Below, one piece after another: positions 1-6,622 of a stretch of 64,000 nt of DNA. The notes under the pieces are model-generated. The model saw only the letters and a list, made by a program, of their open reading frames with translations, was not told the DNA's origin and made no database searches. Each line of letters begins with the position of its first letter. Position 1 is the first letter of the stretch. A program made the translations under genes and the position numbers. Source of the DNA: an uncultured Prevotellaceae bacterium (GTDB lineage Bacteria; Bacteroidota; Bacteroidia; Bacteroidales; Bacteroidaceae); NCBI GenBank assembly GCA_900321965.1, contig ONYA01000012.1, positions 1 to 64,000 of the forward strand, read 5' to 3'.

Positions 1-409
1 GATCGCTTTGTGTCCGTTCGGCTGTCGACTGATGGATGACGGATAGACTGCTGACGCGCCAGGGAATTGCACCGGAGTTTGCAACCAGATGATGGTCGCC
101 CGTATTTTGGCAGTCAGAGCAGCAGCCGTTTCCGACGAAAGGTTTGTGGCGCACTTGTAGATGTAAGCGACAACCACGTGGTAGACGGTCGGAGTGCCGA
201 ATGGCGGTGCAAAGGTACGGAGAAAGACTGGACGGTGCAAGAGCCTGACGGGGGCTGACGGAATCCTAATTTGTCAAGTGGCTGACAACCAGCGCCGTAT
301 AAACCGCTTCTTTTATCCCAAATCGGTCGTTATATTTTTAGAAACGAATTATCCTCGCTTTCGTCCTTTGCGTGCGTGTGCACACGCTTCAGTCGAAATG
401 GCGAAAGTT
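1..409. other. Left edge, no recognised gene
   Basis: I see no gene I can name here. Two minus-strand frames stay open from about position 205 to the window edge, downstream of a promoter-like box at 210-217, so the start of a gene reading out of the window is possible. The product is not recognisable. Positions 260-409 hold no clear structure. Confidence 0.3.
210..217 (-). promoter_or_regulatory. -7 promoter box reading off the left edge
   Basis: The minus strand reads TACCTTTG, an exact match to the Bacteroidetes -7 consensus TAnnTTTG. It points toward position 1. No good -33 TTTG was confirmed. Confidence 0.35.
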
Positions 410-414
410 GGTAA

Positions 415-720
415 CACCTCTTACACCAACCCTGATTATCAGCAGTTTACAGGGATGTTTACCCGCACCAATGGTCGCACCAATGGTCGCACCAAGTGTC
501 GCACCAAACCTTTCTGCCAATGTTTCACGCCAAAAGCCAGAAACGTACAAGCCTCTCGTAAAAATTTCACGGCCTCTCATAAAATTCTCACGGCCTCTCG
601 TAAATGTTTCACGGTTGGTCGAAACTTCCTGGTGTCACCTTTGGTGCGACTATAGGTGTTACTTACCTCAGAAAAATGGATCCTGATTTTCAGATAGTTA
701 AGTGCCAGGTGTAAGAGGTG
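415..720. repeat. ~306 bp element with 13-bp inverted ends (copy 1)
   Basis: The ends are perfect inverted repeats: CACCTCTTACACC at 415-427 and GGTGTAAGAGGTG at 708-720. Inside are tandem GGTCGCACCA-type units (about 470-510), three units of the form CGGCCTCTCGTAAA with TTTCAC (about 548-615), and GGTGTCACCTTTGGTGCGAC near 631-650. The same order of modules recurs at 60717-61048. No protein is convincingly encoded. It could be a MITE-like non-autonomous mobile element or a structured-RNA repeat; which is unknown. Confidence 0.7.
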
Positions 721-797
721 TCACCTATTGTTCCTGTAGCATAGCGGCAGCACAGTGGACCCTACTGTGCACTTTCTGTTTTTGAGGCTTCCTTCAT

Positions 798-1181
798 GTG
801 GTCATTTGCAATCTCCTCACGCAGCTTGTACATCAATCAAAAGTTTCTGTTTACATACAAAACTTGGGCATCTATTCACTCCAGCCGAATGGCGAAGTTA
901 ATCCTATAGCATCAATACTAATAACAGTACTTGCAGAAATGGGAAATATCGAACGTTCAAACATTCAGTACCGTCTTAATTCTGGACGTGCAAACTACAT
1001 TCGGAACGGCGGCAAACTTGGTCGTAAGGTTGGAAGCGTCAAAACACTAGAACAGAAGAAAGAACAGTATAAGGATATTATCTCATATCTAAAGAGAGGC
1101 TATAGTATCAGAACTATTGCCCAGCTAACAGGTAAGGGAATAAGCACAGTCCAACGAATCAAGAAAGACTTCAATCTATAA
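798..1181 (+). pseudogene. Serine recombinase (resolvase) C-terminal remnant
   Basis: The frame opens at a GTG and gives 127 residues. The middle (residues about 17-75) resembles the end of a resolvase catalytic domain plus the E helix: VYIQNLGIYSL, then ILITVLAEMGNIERSNIQYR, then GRANYIRNGGKLGRKVGS. The last 45 residues look like the helix-turn-helix DNA-binding domain (YSIRTIAQLTGKGISTVQRI). The first ~80-100 residues of the family, including the nucleophilic serine and the R..S motif, are absent. The fragment therefore cannot catalyse recombination alone, though it might still bind DNA. It lies 80 bases from repeat element copy 1, so it may be debris of an insertion. Start codon and expression are uncertain; membership of the recombinase family is fairly secure. 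Confidence 0.7.
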
Positions 1182-1186
1182 ATGGG

Positions 1187-1217
1187 GATAGGGGCACAAG
1201 CCTCTATCTCTTTTTTT
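1187..1217 (+). terminator. Rho-independent terminator after recombinase remnant
   Basis: A 9-bp stem GATAGGGGC/GCCTCTATC (one G-U pair) with a 4-base loop is followed by a run of T. Confidence 0.8.
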
Positions 1218-1280
1218 ATTATTGTGTGTATGCTTCTTTGTAAAAATTGAGTGGTTTATTGCTGTTTTTTTACATAAAGC

Positions 1281-1311
1281 TTTGTTATTTGAAGAATAAT
1301 TGCTATATTTG
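1281..1311 (+). promoter_or_regulatory. Promoter of the BspA-like gene
   Basis: TTTG at 1281-1284 and TATATTTG at 1304-1311 are 19 bases apart, the classical Bacteroidetes arrangement. Transcription from here would give a leader of about 300 bases before the ATG at 1616. Confidence 0.65.
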
Positions 1312-1487
1312 CCAGCGAGTTTCAAGTACTCTACGAGTAGGAGTGCGTTTTAATGGCTCATTTTTAGAAAGAGTGTTGCAAACTGTTTAGTACTGAATCT
1401 GGACAATTCACTACAAGATAAATAGTAAGCATACGCTCACATTGATAGGATTATTGTACCCTTTTTGAGGGCATGATATATTCTAAG

Positions 1488-1559
1488 GTGTGGGCTATTG
1501 CAGCTATATCTTGTGGGTAGTCCAGAACCTTGGTACTATAGTGTGTAATAGTCCCACAC
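1488..1559 (+). ncRNA. Structured 5' leader element (candidate cis-regulatory RNA)
   Basis: GTGTGGGCTATT (1488-1499) pairs with AATAGTCCCACAC (1547-1559) with a single bulged T. Nested inside, CTATA pairs with TATAG and AGTCCA with TGGtACT. The result is one long hairpin interrupted by internal loops, ending 56 bases before the ATG of the BspA-like gene. The pairings are seen in the sequence. A regulatory role, or a ligand-binding one, is inference; no known riboswitch core was recognised. Confidence 0.5.
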
Positions 1560-1615
1560 TCTTTAACAATAATCCGCTATTCATCTTGGGAACTGATAGC
1601 ATTAATTTTTTGTAT

Positions 1616-3097
1616 ATGAAGAAATGTTTAATTACATTAATTGCACTTCTTACGCCACTGGTAGTAAATGCTGATGCTGTAGAGATTAACGGTATTTATT
1701 ACAATCTCATCAAAAAGGTTAAAACTGCAGAAGTGACGTATAACCCAAATGTCAACTATTATTACAATGGAGATATAATAATTCCCTCTAAGGTCATTTT
1801 TGAAGATCTTGAATACAATGTAACTTCTATTGGTGAGCATGCTTTTAATGGATGTGAAATAACCTCGATTACGATTCCTAATAGTATAACCTCAATTGGC
1901 GAATATGCATTCTCTTTGTGTCGTACGATAGAGTCCATCTCAATACCCAACAGCGTGACGAGTATTGGTGCCGGAGCATTTCAAGAATGCTATCATTTAG
2001 TCTCAATAAATATTCCCAACGGCATTTCTGTACTAAATTCTCATACTTTTGCTTCATGTACGAGTTTAACCTCTATAACTATTCCCAATAGCGTGACAGA
2101 AATAGGACAAAGTTCTTTTTATAAATGTGGACTAATCTCCATAACAATTCCTAATGAAGTTGAAAATATATGGTCAAATGCATTTGCGAGTTGTAGCAAT
2201 CTAACTTCAGTAAATATTTGTAACAGTGCACCATCTTTACAAAATGAAATATCAACACGTATTTACCAAGAAGTCTTTAATGATTGTACAAACTTGACAA
2301 CAGTCACCATTGGTAGAAATGTGTCTATGATTTTTGGTAATGCTTTTGCAAATTGTCCAAACTTGGAAAAGGTGTATTGCTTGGGAGAGAATGCCCCATA
2401 CGCTAATAGCGACGCTTTCGAAAACTCCTATATTGATTACGCTACACTTTACGTACCTGCTGGTTCCATAGGGTCTTATCAAACAACTGAACCTTGGAGT
2501 AATTTCAATAGAATAATTGACTATGATGAAGTAAGTTTAACTTCAAATAATATACGTACTTTTAGCAGTGTCTTTGATTTAGACCTCTCTGGCGTAACTG
2601 GATTATCTGCATACGCCATAAGTGATTATAGTGCAGGAGAAGGGACGTTGACACTCACTCCTGTATCACAAGCAAAAGCTGGAGAAGGTCTCCTGATAAA
2701 AGGAGATGCTGGAGAATACACTATACCTCATACAACAACTGATGCTACCTATACCAACTACCTTGTTGGCGTTCCAACTACAACAAGTGTATCTCCTACT
2801 GATGGTGACTACACAAACTTTGTTCTTGCTAATGGAACACATGGTGTAAATTTCTATGCTCTCTCCAAGACAGGAAACATTTCTGCTGGTAAAGCTTACC
2901 TAAGACTACCTACAGCAGATATTAATAAATCGAACTTGTCCAGAGGTTTTGTTATTGACAATAATGGAACGACCTTAATCAGCACTCCAATAAGGAATGA
3001 ATATGATGATATGCTTTATGATTTGCAAGGCAGACGTGTGAATAAGCCTTCAAAGGGTCTATATATTGTGAACGGGAAAAAAGTAATTATTAAATAA
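1616..3097 (+). CDS. BspA-like leucine-rich repeat surface/secreted protein
   Basis: 493 residues. The start at 1616 is chosen because it begins a clean signal peptide (MKKCLITLIALLTPLVVNADA); the frame is open 42 codons further upstream but that stretch lies in the leader. Residues ~55-290 are BspA/TpLRR-type (LRR_5) repeats with the recurring pattern SITIPNSVTSIG.xAFxxC. A short beta-rich region follows, and the protein ends in YDLQGRRVNKPSKGLYIVNG plus KKVIIK, a C-terminal tail common on exported Bacteroidales proteins and similar to type IX secretion signals. BspA-like proteins elsewhere bind host matrix proteins or other bacteria; that role here is inferred from the family. Codon use is more AT-rich than the housekeeping genes downstream. 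A structured leader precedes it and a 41-codon ORF follows at 12 bases. Confidence 0.88.
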   Translation: MKKCLITLIALLTPLVVNADAVEINGIYYNLIKKVKTAEVTYNPNVNYYYNGDIIIPSKVIFEDLEYNVTSIGEHAFNGCEITSITIPNSITSIGEYAFSLCRTIESISIPNSVTSIGAGAFQECYHLVSINIPNGISVLNSHTFASCTSLTSITIPNSVTEIGQSSFYKCGLISITIPNEVENIWSNAFASCSNLTSVNICNSAPSLQNEISTRIYQEVFNDCTNLTTVTIGRNVSMIFGNAFANCPNLEKVYCLGENAPYANSDAFENSYIDYATLYVPAGSIGSYQTTEPWSNFNRIIDYDEVSLTSNNIRTFSSVFDLDLSGVTGLSAYAISDYSAGEGTLTLTPVSQAKAGEGLLIKGDAGEYTIPHTTTDATYTNYLVGVPTTTSVSPTDGDYTNFVLANGTHGVNFYALSKTGNISAGKAYLRLPTADINKSNLSRGFVIDNNGTTLISTPIRNEYDDMLYDLQGRRVNKPSKGLYIVNGKKVIIK

Positions 3098-3109
3098 ATG
3101 TATTGTGAT

Positions 3110-3235
3110 ATGAAAAAGACCTATATCAAACCAAACATGAAAGTTTATGCCATTCACTCTAAACCGCAATTATTAGCAGGGTCTGGAGATCGATTCTATC
3201 AAGAAGACATGGTGGATCCTGAAGATGCTATATAA
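3110..3235 (+). CDS. Small peptide, 41 residues, unknown function
   Basis: An ATG 12 bases after the BspA-like stop opens a 41-residue frame that starts MKKTYIKPNMKVYAIHSKPQ, continues LLAGSG, and ends in an acidic tail (EDMVDPEDAI). A rho-independent terminator follows 8 bases after the stop, so it is probably the last cistron of the BspA transcript. The layout (basic MKKxYxKPxM start, then a small-residue LLAGSG patch, then an acidic tail) resembles short peptides I associate with Bacteroidales surface-protein loci, but I know of no assigned function. A double-glycine-like leader is one possibility and would be inference only. Confidence 0.6.
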   Translation: MKKTYIKPNMKVYAIHSKPQLLAGSGDRFYQEDMVDPEDAI

Positions 3236-3243
3236 CAAGAATT

Positions 3244-3269
3244 GGCAGCGAAATTCCGCTGCCTTTTTT
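3244..3269 (+). terminator. Rho-independent terminator
   Basis: GGCAGCG and CGCTGCC form a 7-bp stem with a 6-base loop, followed by six T. It ends the BspA/small-peptide unit. Confidence 0.85.
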
Positions 3270-3415
3270 GCGCTTCAAACGAATTGTAAGATTGAGTATT
3301 TGGAGATTATGAAGAATCGGGAATAATGATTACCTCGTTCTTCCCTGTCTTTCCTATATTTCAGGCCGAAATGCGTTAATCTTCCAAAATCGTTTCGTTA
3401 CAACAACTTTTTTTC

Positions 3416-3529
3416 GTAACTTTGCCGAAAAATCGGCGAAGTTTTTCGCTTTGCTCAAGGAAACTCCTCTGTCTCGGCATAAAAAAGATTAAAATCTTTT
3501 GTTCTGCCCTCGACTTTTCGTAACTTTGG
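3416..3529 (+). repeat. Promoter-bearing repeat, copy A
   Basis: Shares two blocks with 4016-4108: the -7-like TAACTTTG followed by the hairpin GCCGAAAAATCGGC, and CTCGGCATAAAAAAGATTAA followed by the segment ending in CGACTTTTCG and a second TA(A/T)CTTTG. Copy A has about 20 extra bases between the blocks. Both copies carry two -7-like boxes on the plus strand (here 3417-3424 and 3521-3528). No protein is encoded. A partial further copy (GGCTTCGCCGAAG) continues to about 3541. Confidence 0.7.
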
Positions 3530-3575
3530 CTTCGCCGAAGTTCTTGGGCGAGCCAAGCGAAACAAATCCGAGCGC

Positions 3576-3671
3576 TCAATTCCACATTGCAGACTTCAAC
3601 GAAGGATAGCGTTTAGCCAGGGCTTTTACACCCTTTACGAAGTCGGGTGATGGACGGAAATCATAGTTCAT
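3576..3671 (-). pseudogene. Truncated RelE-type toxin remnant
   Basis: The antitoxin stop at 3661-3663 overlaps an ATG at 3671 that opens MNYDFRPSPDFVKGVKALAK then RYPSLKSAMWN and a stop, 31 residues in all. The first ~26 residues look like the N-terminus of a RelE/ParE-superfamily mRNA interferase; such proteins are usually ~90-110 residues. Everything after RYPSLK is missing, and the sequence changes to repeat-associated DNA. It is therefore a dead toxin. Family assignment rests on a short stretch and is moderate. Confidence 0.5.
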
Positions 3672-3891
3672 TCATCATCTCCTCCCATGTGCCGAATTCG
3701 GTATTACCTTCTTTGAAGTCTTTGGCCTGAGCCACAGCATGACGAAACTCGCCAAGAAATTTCTTACGAGCTGCCGGCTTGTCAGCAGGCTTTGCCGTAG
3801 TGACCTTCTCCACCCCCACTAACGACTTCACGATGCGCCGGATGTTGGGCAGATACGACTGGTCTTTTAGTGTAATTACTAACTGTGTCAT
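3661..3891 (-). CDS. Putative antitoxin, orphaned
   Basis: 76 residues, beginning MTQLVITLKDQSYLPNIRRI and ending GTWEEMMNEL. The N-terminal ~28 residues form a beta-alpha unit that could be a small dimerisation/DNA-binding domain; the C-terminal half is charged and likely wraps the toxin. Its gene overlaps the truncated toxin by 11 bases, the usual antitoxin-toxin geometry. A TATCTTTG box lies 25 bases upstream. Because the toxin is truncated, the antitoxin is either decaying or retained for another use, for example neutralising a related toxin elsewhere. I cannot place it in a named antitoxin family. Confidence 0.6.
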   Translation of the reverse strand: MTQLVITLKDQSYLPNIRRIVKSLVGVEKVTTAKPADKPAARKKFLGEFRHAVAQAKDFKEGNTEFGTWEEMMNEL

Positions 3892-3916
3892 AACGATTGT
3901 CTTTCTTATCTGAGGG

Positions 3917-3924
3917 CAAAGATA
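3917..3924 (-). promoter_or_regulatory. -7 box of the antitoxin gene
   Basis: Minus-strand TATCTTTG, 25 bases before the antitoxin ATG. No clear -33 box. Confidence 0.5.
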
Positions 3925-4015
3925 CGAACTTTATGGCGAAAAAGCAAGGGAAAGAGTGAAAAAAGATTGGAAATGAAGAAAAAAGCGTTTTTCTTTTGCA
4001 TTTCCCTCGATTTTA

Positions 4016-4108
4016 TGTAACTTTGCCGAAAAATCGGCGAAGATACTCAATGCTCGGCATAAAAAAGATTAAAATCTTTTGTTCTGCCCTCGACTTTTCG
4101 TATCTTTG
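4016..4108 (+). repeat. Promoter-bearing repeat, copy B, driving the M3 peptidase gene
   Basis: Copy of 3416-3529. It starts with TAACTTTG (4018-4025) and the GCCGAAAAATCGGC hairpin and ends with TTTG at 4078-4081, 19 bases, then TATCTTTG at 4101-4108. That last pair is a full consensus promoter 25 bases before the ATG of the peptidase, so the repeat itself appears to supply the promoter. Confidence 0.7.
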
Positions 4109-4133
4109 CACGCTGTTATAGAGAAAGTATGTT

Positions 4134-6221
4134 ATGAATCAGGAAAATCAGCGGAAAAATCCGTTTTTTGAACCTTACAATACGCCGCACGACACGGCGC
4201 CGTTTGACCGTATCCGACTGGAGGACTTCGAGGAGGCCTTCATGGAGGGCATACGCCGTGACGACGAGCAGATAGAGAAGATTATCAACAATCCGGCCAA
4301 GCCGACGTTTGACAACACGATTATCTCAGTGGACGACGAGAAGGACAACTACTACGACCTGCTGTCGCGTACGTCGAGCGTGTTCTTCAACCTGCTGAGT
4401 GCGGAGACCAACGACGAGATGGATGCTCTGGCACAGAAGATGTCGCCCATCCTGACGAAGCATGCCAACGACATACGGCTGAACGAGCAGCTGTTTGAGC
4501 GCATTAAGTACGTGCATCGTCACCACCGCCGTCTGACACCCGAGGAGAAGATGCTGCTGGATAACTGCTACGACGGCTTTGTGCGAAGCGGCGCGCTGCT
4601 CGACGCTGAGGGAAAGGCCCGTCTGCGCCAGCTGACGGAGGAGGCCTCGATGCTGGGTCTGCAGTTCTCGCAGAACCTGCTGAAGGAGCAGAAAGCCTAC
4701 ACGCTGCACCTGACCGATGAGGCTCAGTTGGACGGACTGCCCGAGACGGCCCGGGAGGCTGCTGCACAGGCTGCCCGTGAGCGTGATCTCGAAGGGTGGG
4801 TGTTTACGTTGGACTATCCCAGCTATCAGCCGTTCATGACCTATTCGACGCAGCGGGAACTGCGCCGCCAGATGTATATGGCCCGCAATACCGTCTGTAT
4901 TCATGACAACACAGAGAACAACCTCGACATCTGCAAGCGACTCATTAACCTGCGTCGCGAGATAGCCCAGCTGTTAGGCAGCAAGACGTACGCCGACTAC
5001 GTGCTGAAGCACCGTATGGCCGGCAACGTGCGTAGTGTCTATAAGCTGCTGAACAACCTCATCGATGCCTATAAGCCGACGGCGATGAAAGAACGGGAGG
5101 AACTGAAAAAGGAGGGGCTTGGGGAGGCCCTTGAGCCGTGGGACGCGGGCTTCTACAGCCACAAGCTGCAGATGAAGAAGTTCAATATCGACGCGGAGAT
5201 GCTGCGCCCTTACTTCCAGTTGGACAAGGTCATAGGTGGCGTCTTCGGACTGGCCACCCGACTGTACGGCATTACGTTCAAGGAGAACAAGGCCATCCCC
5301 GTCTATCATCCTGACGTGAAAGCCTACGAGGTCTTCGATAAAGACGGTTCGTTCTTGGCTGTCTTCTATGCCGACTTCCATCCCCGTAAAGGCAAGCAGG
5401 GTGGGGCGTGGATGACGGAGTATCAGGGTCAGTGGATGGAGCGTGAGGACGTTCATCAACCCTTTGGTCCCGACAACTGTAAGAACGTGCGCCCGCATGT
5501 CAGCGTGGTGATGAACCTGACGAAACCTACTGACGACAAGCCCGCCCTGCTGACACTCAGCGAGGTGGAGACCTTCTTGCACGAGTTCGGACACTCCCTG
5601 CACGGCATGTTTGCCAACACCCGCTTCGAGAGTCTCAGCGGTACTAACGTCTGGTGGGACTTCGTTGAGCTGCCTTCGCAGTTTATGGAGAACTTCGCCA
5701 TTGAGAAAGAGTTCCTGCGCACCTTCGCCTTCCATTACGAGACAGGCGACCCCCTGCCCGACGAGCTGATAGACCGCATCGTCAAGAGCCGCAACTTCAT
5801 GTGTGCTACGGCCTGCCTGCGTCAGGTGTCGTTCGGCCTGCTCGATATGGCTTACTATACACAGCGCGAAGAGTTTACGGACGACATCATGGCGTTCGAG
5901 AAGCAGGCGTGGAAGAAAGCCATTCTCGGCAAGCAGCGCACGGACACCTGTATGACGGTACAGTTCTCGCATATCATGGCTGGCGGCTATGCTGCAGGGT
6001 ATTACAGCTACAAGTGGGCCGAGGTGCTCGATGCCGACGCTTTTGCCGTCTTCAAGCGGGAGGGCATCTTCAATCCCGAGACTGCCCAGCGCTTCCGCGA
6101 CTGCATCCTCTCGAAGGGCGGTACGGAGAATCCTATGACACTCTATAAGAGATTTAAGGGCGCAGAGCCCACAATTGACGCATTACTGAAGAGAAATGGA
6201 ATCAAACGAAAAACAAGGTAA
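4134..6221 (+). CDS. dcp: M3-family zinc metallopeptidase (peptidyl-dipeptidase Dcp type)
   Basis: 695 residues, the usual length for Dcp/oligopeptidase A. The zinc site is HEFGH at residues 483-487, with the third ligand Glu512 in FVELPSQF. There is no signal peptide or membrane segment, so it is likely cytoplasmic and trims peptides during turnover, releasing dipeptides from C-termini if truly Dcp-like. ATG at 4134 is the first in frame after the promoter; an ATG five bases earlier is closed at once by TGA. Residues ~326-333 (EGLGEALE) are encoded by GGAGGGGCTTGGGGAGGC (5111-5128), a sequence also present, in the same frame, in the palindromic repeats inside dsbD at 41356-41530. Its last 26 bases overlap the dCMP deaminase gene. 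Confidence 0.92.
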   Translation: MNQENQRKNPFFEPYNTPHDTAPFDRIRLEDFEEAFMEGIRRDDEQIEKIINNPAKPTFDNTIISVDDEKDNYYDLLSRTSSVFFNLLSAETNDEMDALAQKMSPILTKHANDIRLNEQLFERIKYVHRHHRRLTPEEKMLLDNCYDGFVRSGALLDAEGKARLRQLTEEASMLGLQFSQNLLKEQKAYTLHLTDEAQLDGLPETAREAAAQAARERDLEGWVFTLDYPSYQPFMTYSTQRELRRQMYMARNTVCIHDNTENNLDICKRLINLRREIAQLLGSKTYADYVLKHRMAGNVRSVYKLLNNLIDAYKPTAMKEREELKKEGLGEALEPWDAGFYSHKLQMKKFNIDAEMLRPYFQLDKVIGGVFGLATRLYGITFKENKAIPVYHPDVKAYEVFDKDGSFLAVFYADFHPRKGKQGGAWMTEYQGQWMEREDVHQPFGPDNCKNVRPHVSVVMNLTKPTDDKPALLTLSEVETFLHEFGHSLHGMFANTRFESLSGTNVWWDFVELPSQFMENFAIEKEFLRTFAFHYETGDPLPDELIDRIVKSRNFMCATACLRQVSFGLLDMAYYTQREEFTDDIMAFEKQAWKKAILGKQRTDTCMTVQFSHIMAGGYAAGYYSYKWAEVLDADAFAVFKREGIFNPETAQRFRDCILSKGGTENPMTLYKRFKGAEPTIDALLKRNGIKRKTR

Positions 6222-6621
6222 GCTGGACGAGCGCTATCTGCGTATGGCCCGTATCTGGGCTGAGAACAGCTACTGCCAGCGTCGTCAGGTGGGCGCATTG
6301 GTGGTGAAGAACAAGATGATTATCAGCGACGGCTACAATGGTACGCCGACGGGCTTCGAGAATGTCTGCGAGGACGAGAACAACGTGTCGAAGCCCTACG
6401 TGCTGCACGCTGAGGCCAACGCCATTACGAAGTTGGCGCGGTCGAACAACAACAGCGACGGCTCTACCATCTACATCACGGCATCGCCCTGCATCGAGTG
6501 CGCCAAGCTCATCATCCAGGCCGGCATCCGCCGCGTCGTCTATGGTGAGAAATACCGGCTTAGCGACGGCATCGAACTGCTGGAACGGGCTGGCATAGAA
6601 GTAGTCTATTTAGAAGTGTGA
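6196..6621 (+). CDS. dCMP deaminase
   Basis: 141 residues. Zinc and catalytic motifs of the cytidine/deoxycytidylate deaminase fold are intact: HAE at residues 71-73 and PCIEC with Cys99 and Cys102. The first 40 residues (YLRMARIWAENSYCQRRQVG) and overall size match the Bacteroidetes dCMP deaminase/ComEB group. The expected reaction is dCMP to dUMP, feeding thymidylate synthesis. The gene starts inside the 3' end of the M3 peptidase gene (26-base overlap) and stops one base before the S41 protease gene, so the three are probably co-transcribed. Cytidine-specific activity is a less likely alternative. Confidence 0.9.
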   Translation: MESNEKQGKLDERYLRMARIWAENSYCQRRQVGALVVKNKMIISDGYNGTPTGFENVCEDENNVSKPYVLHAEANAITKLARSNNNSDGSTIYITASPCIECAKLIIQAGIRRVVYGEKYRLSDGIELLERAGIEVVYLEV

Positions 6622-6622
6622 T

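Noticed and set aside
194..686. Overlapping short frames over element copy 1
   Set aside because: They translate tandem DNA repeats (for example repeated APMV or NGRT) and differ in every frame; the equivalent frame in copy 2 does not align as protein.
3376..3585. 69-codon minus-strand frame in the repeat region
   Set aside because: It is the translation of repeat copy A with part of the toxin remnant; the same DNA repeats at 4016-4108 without the frame.
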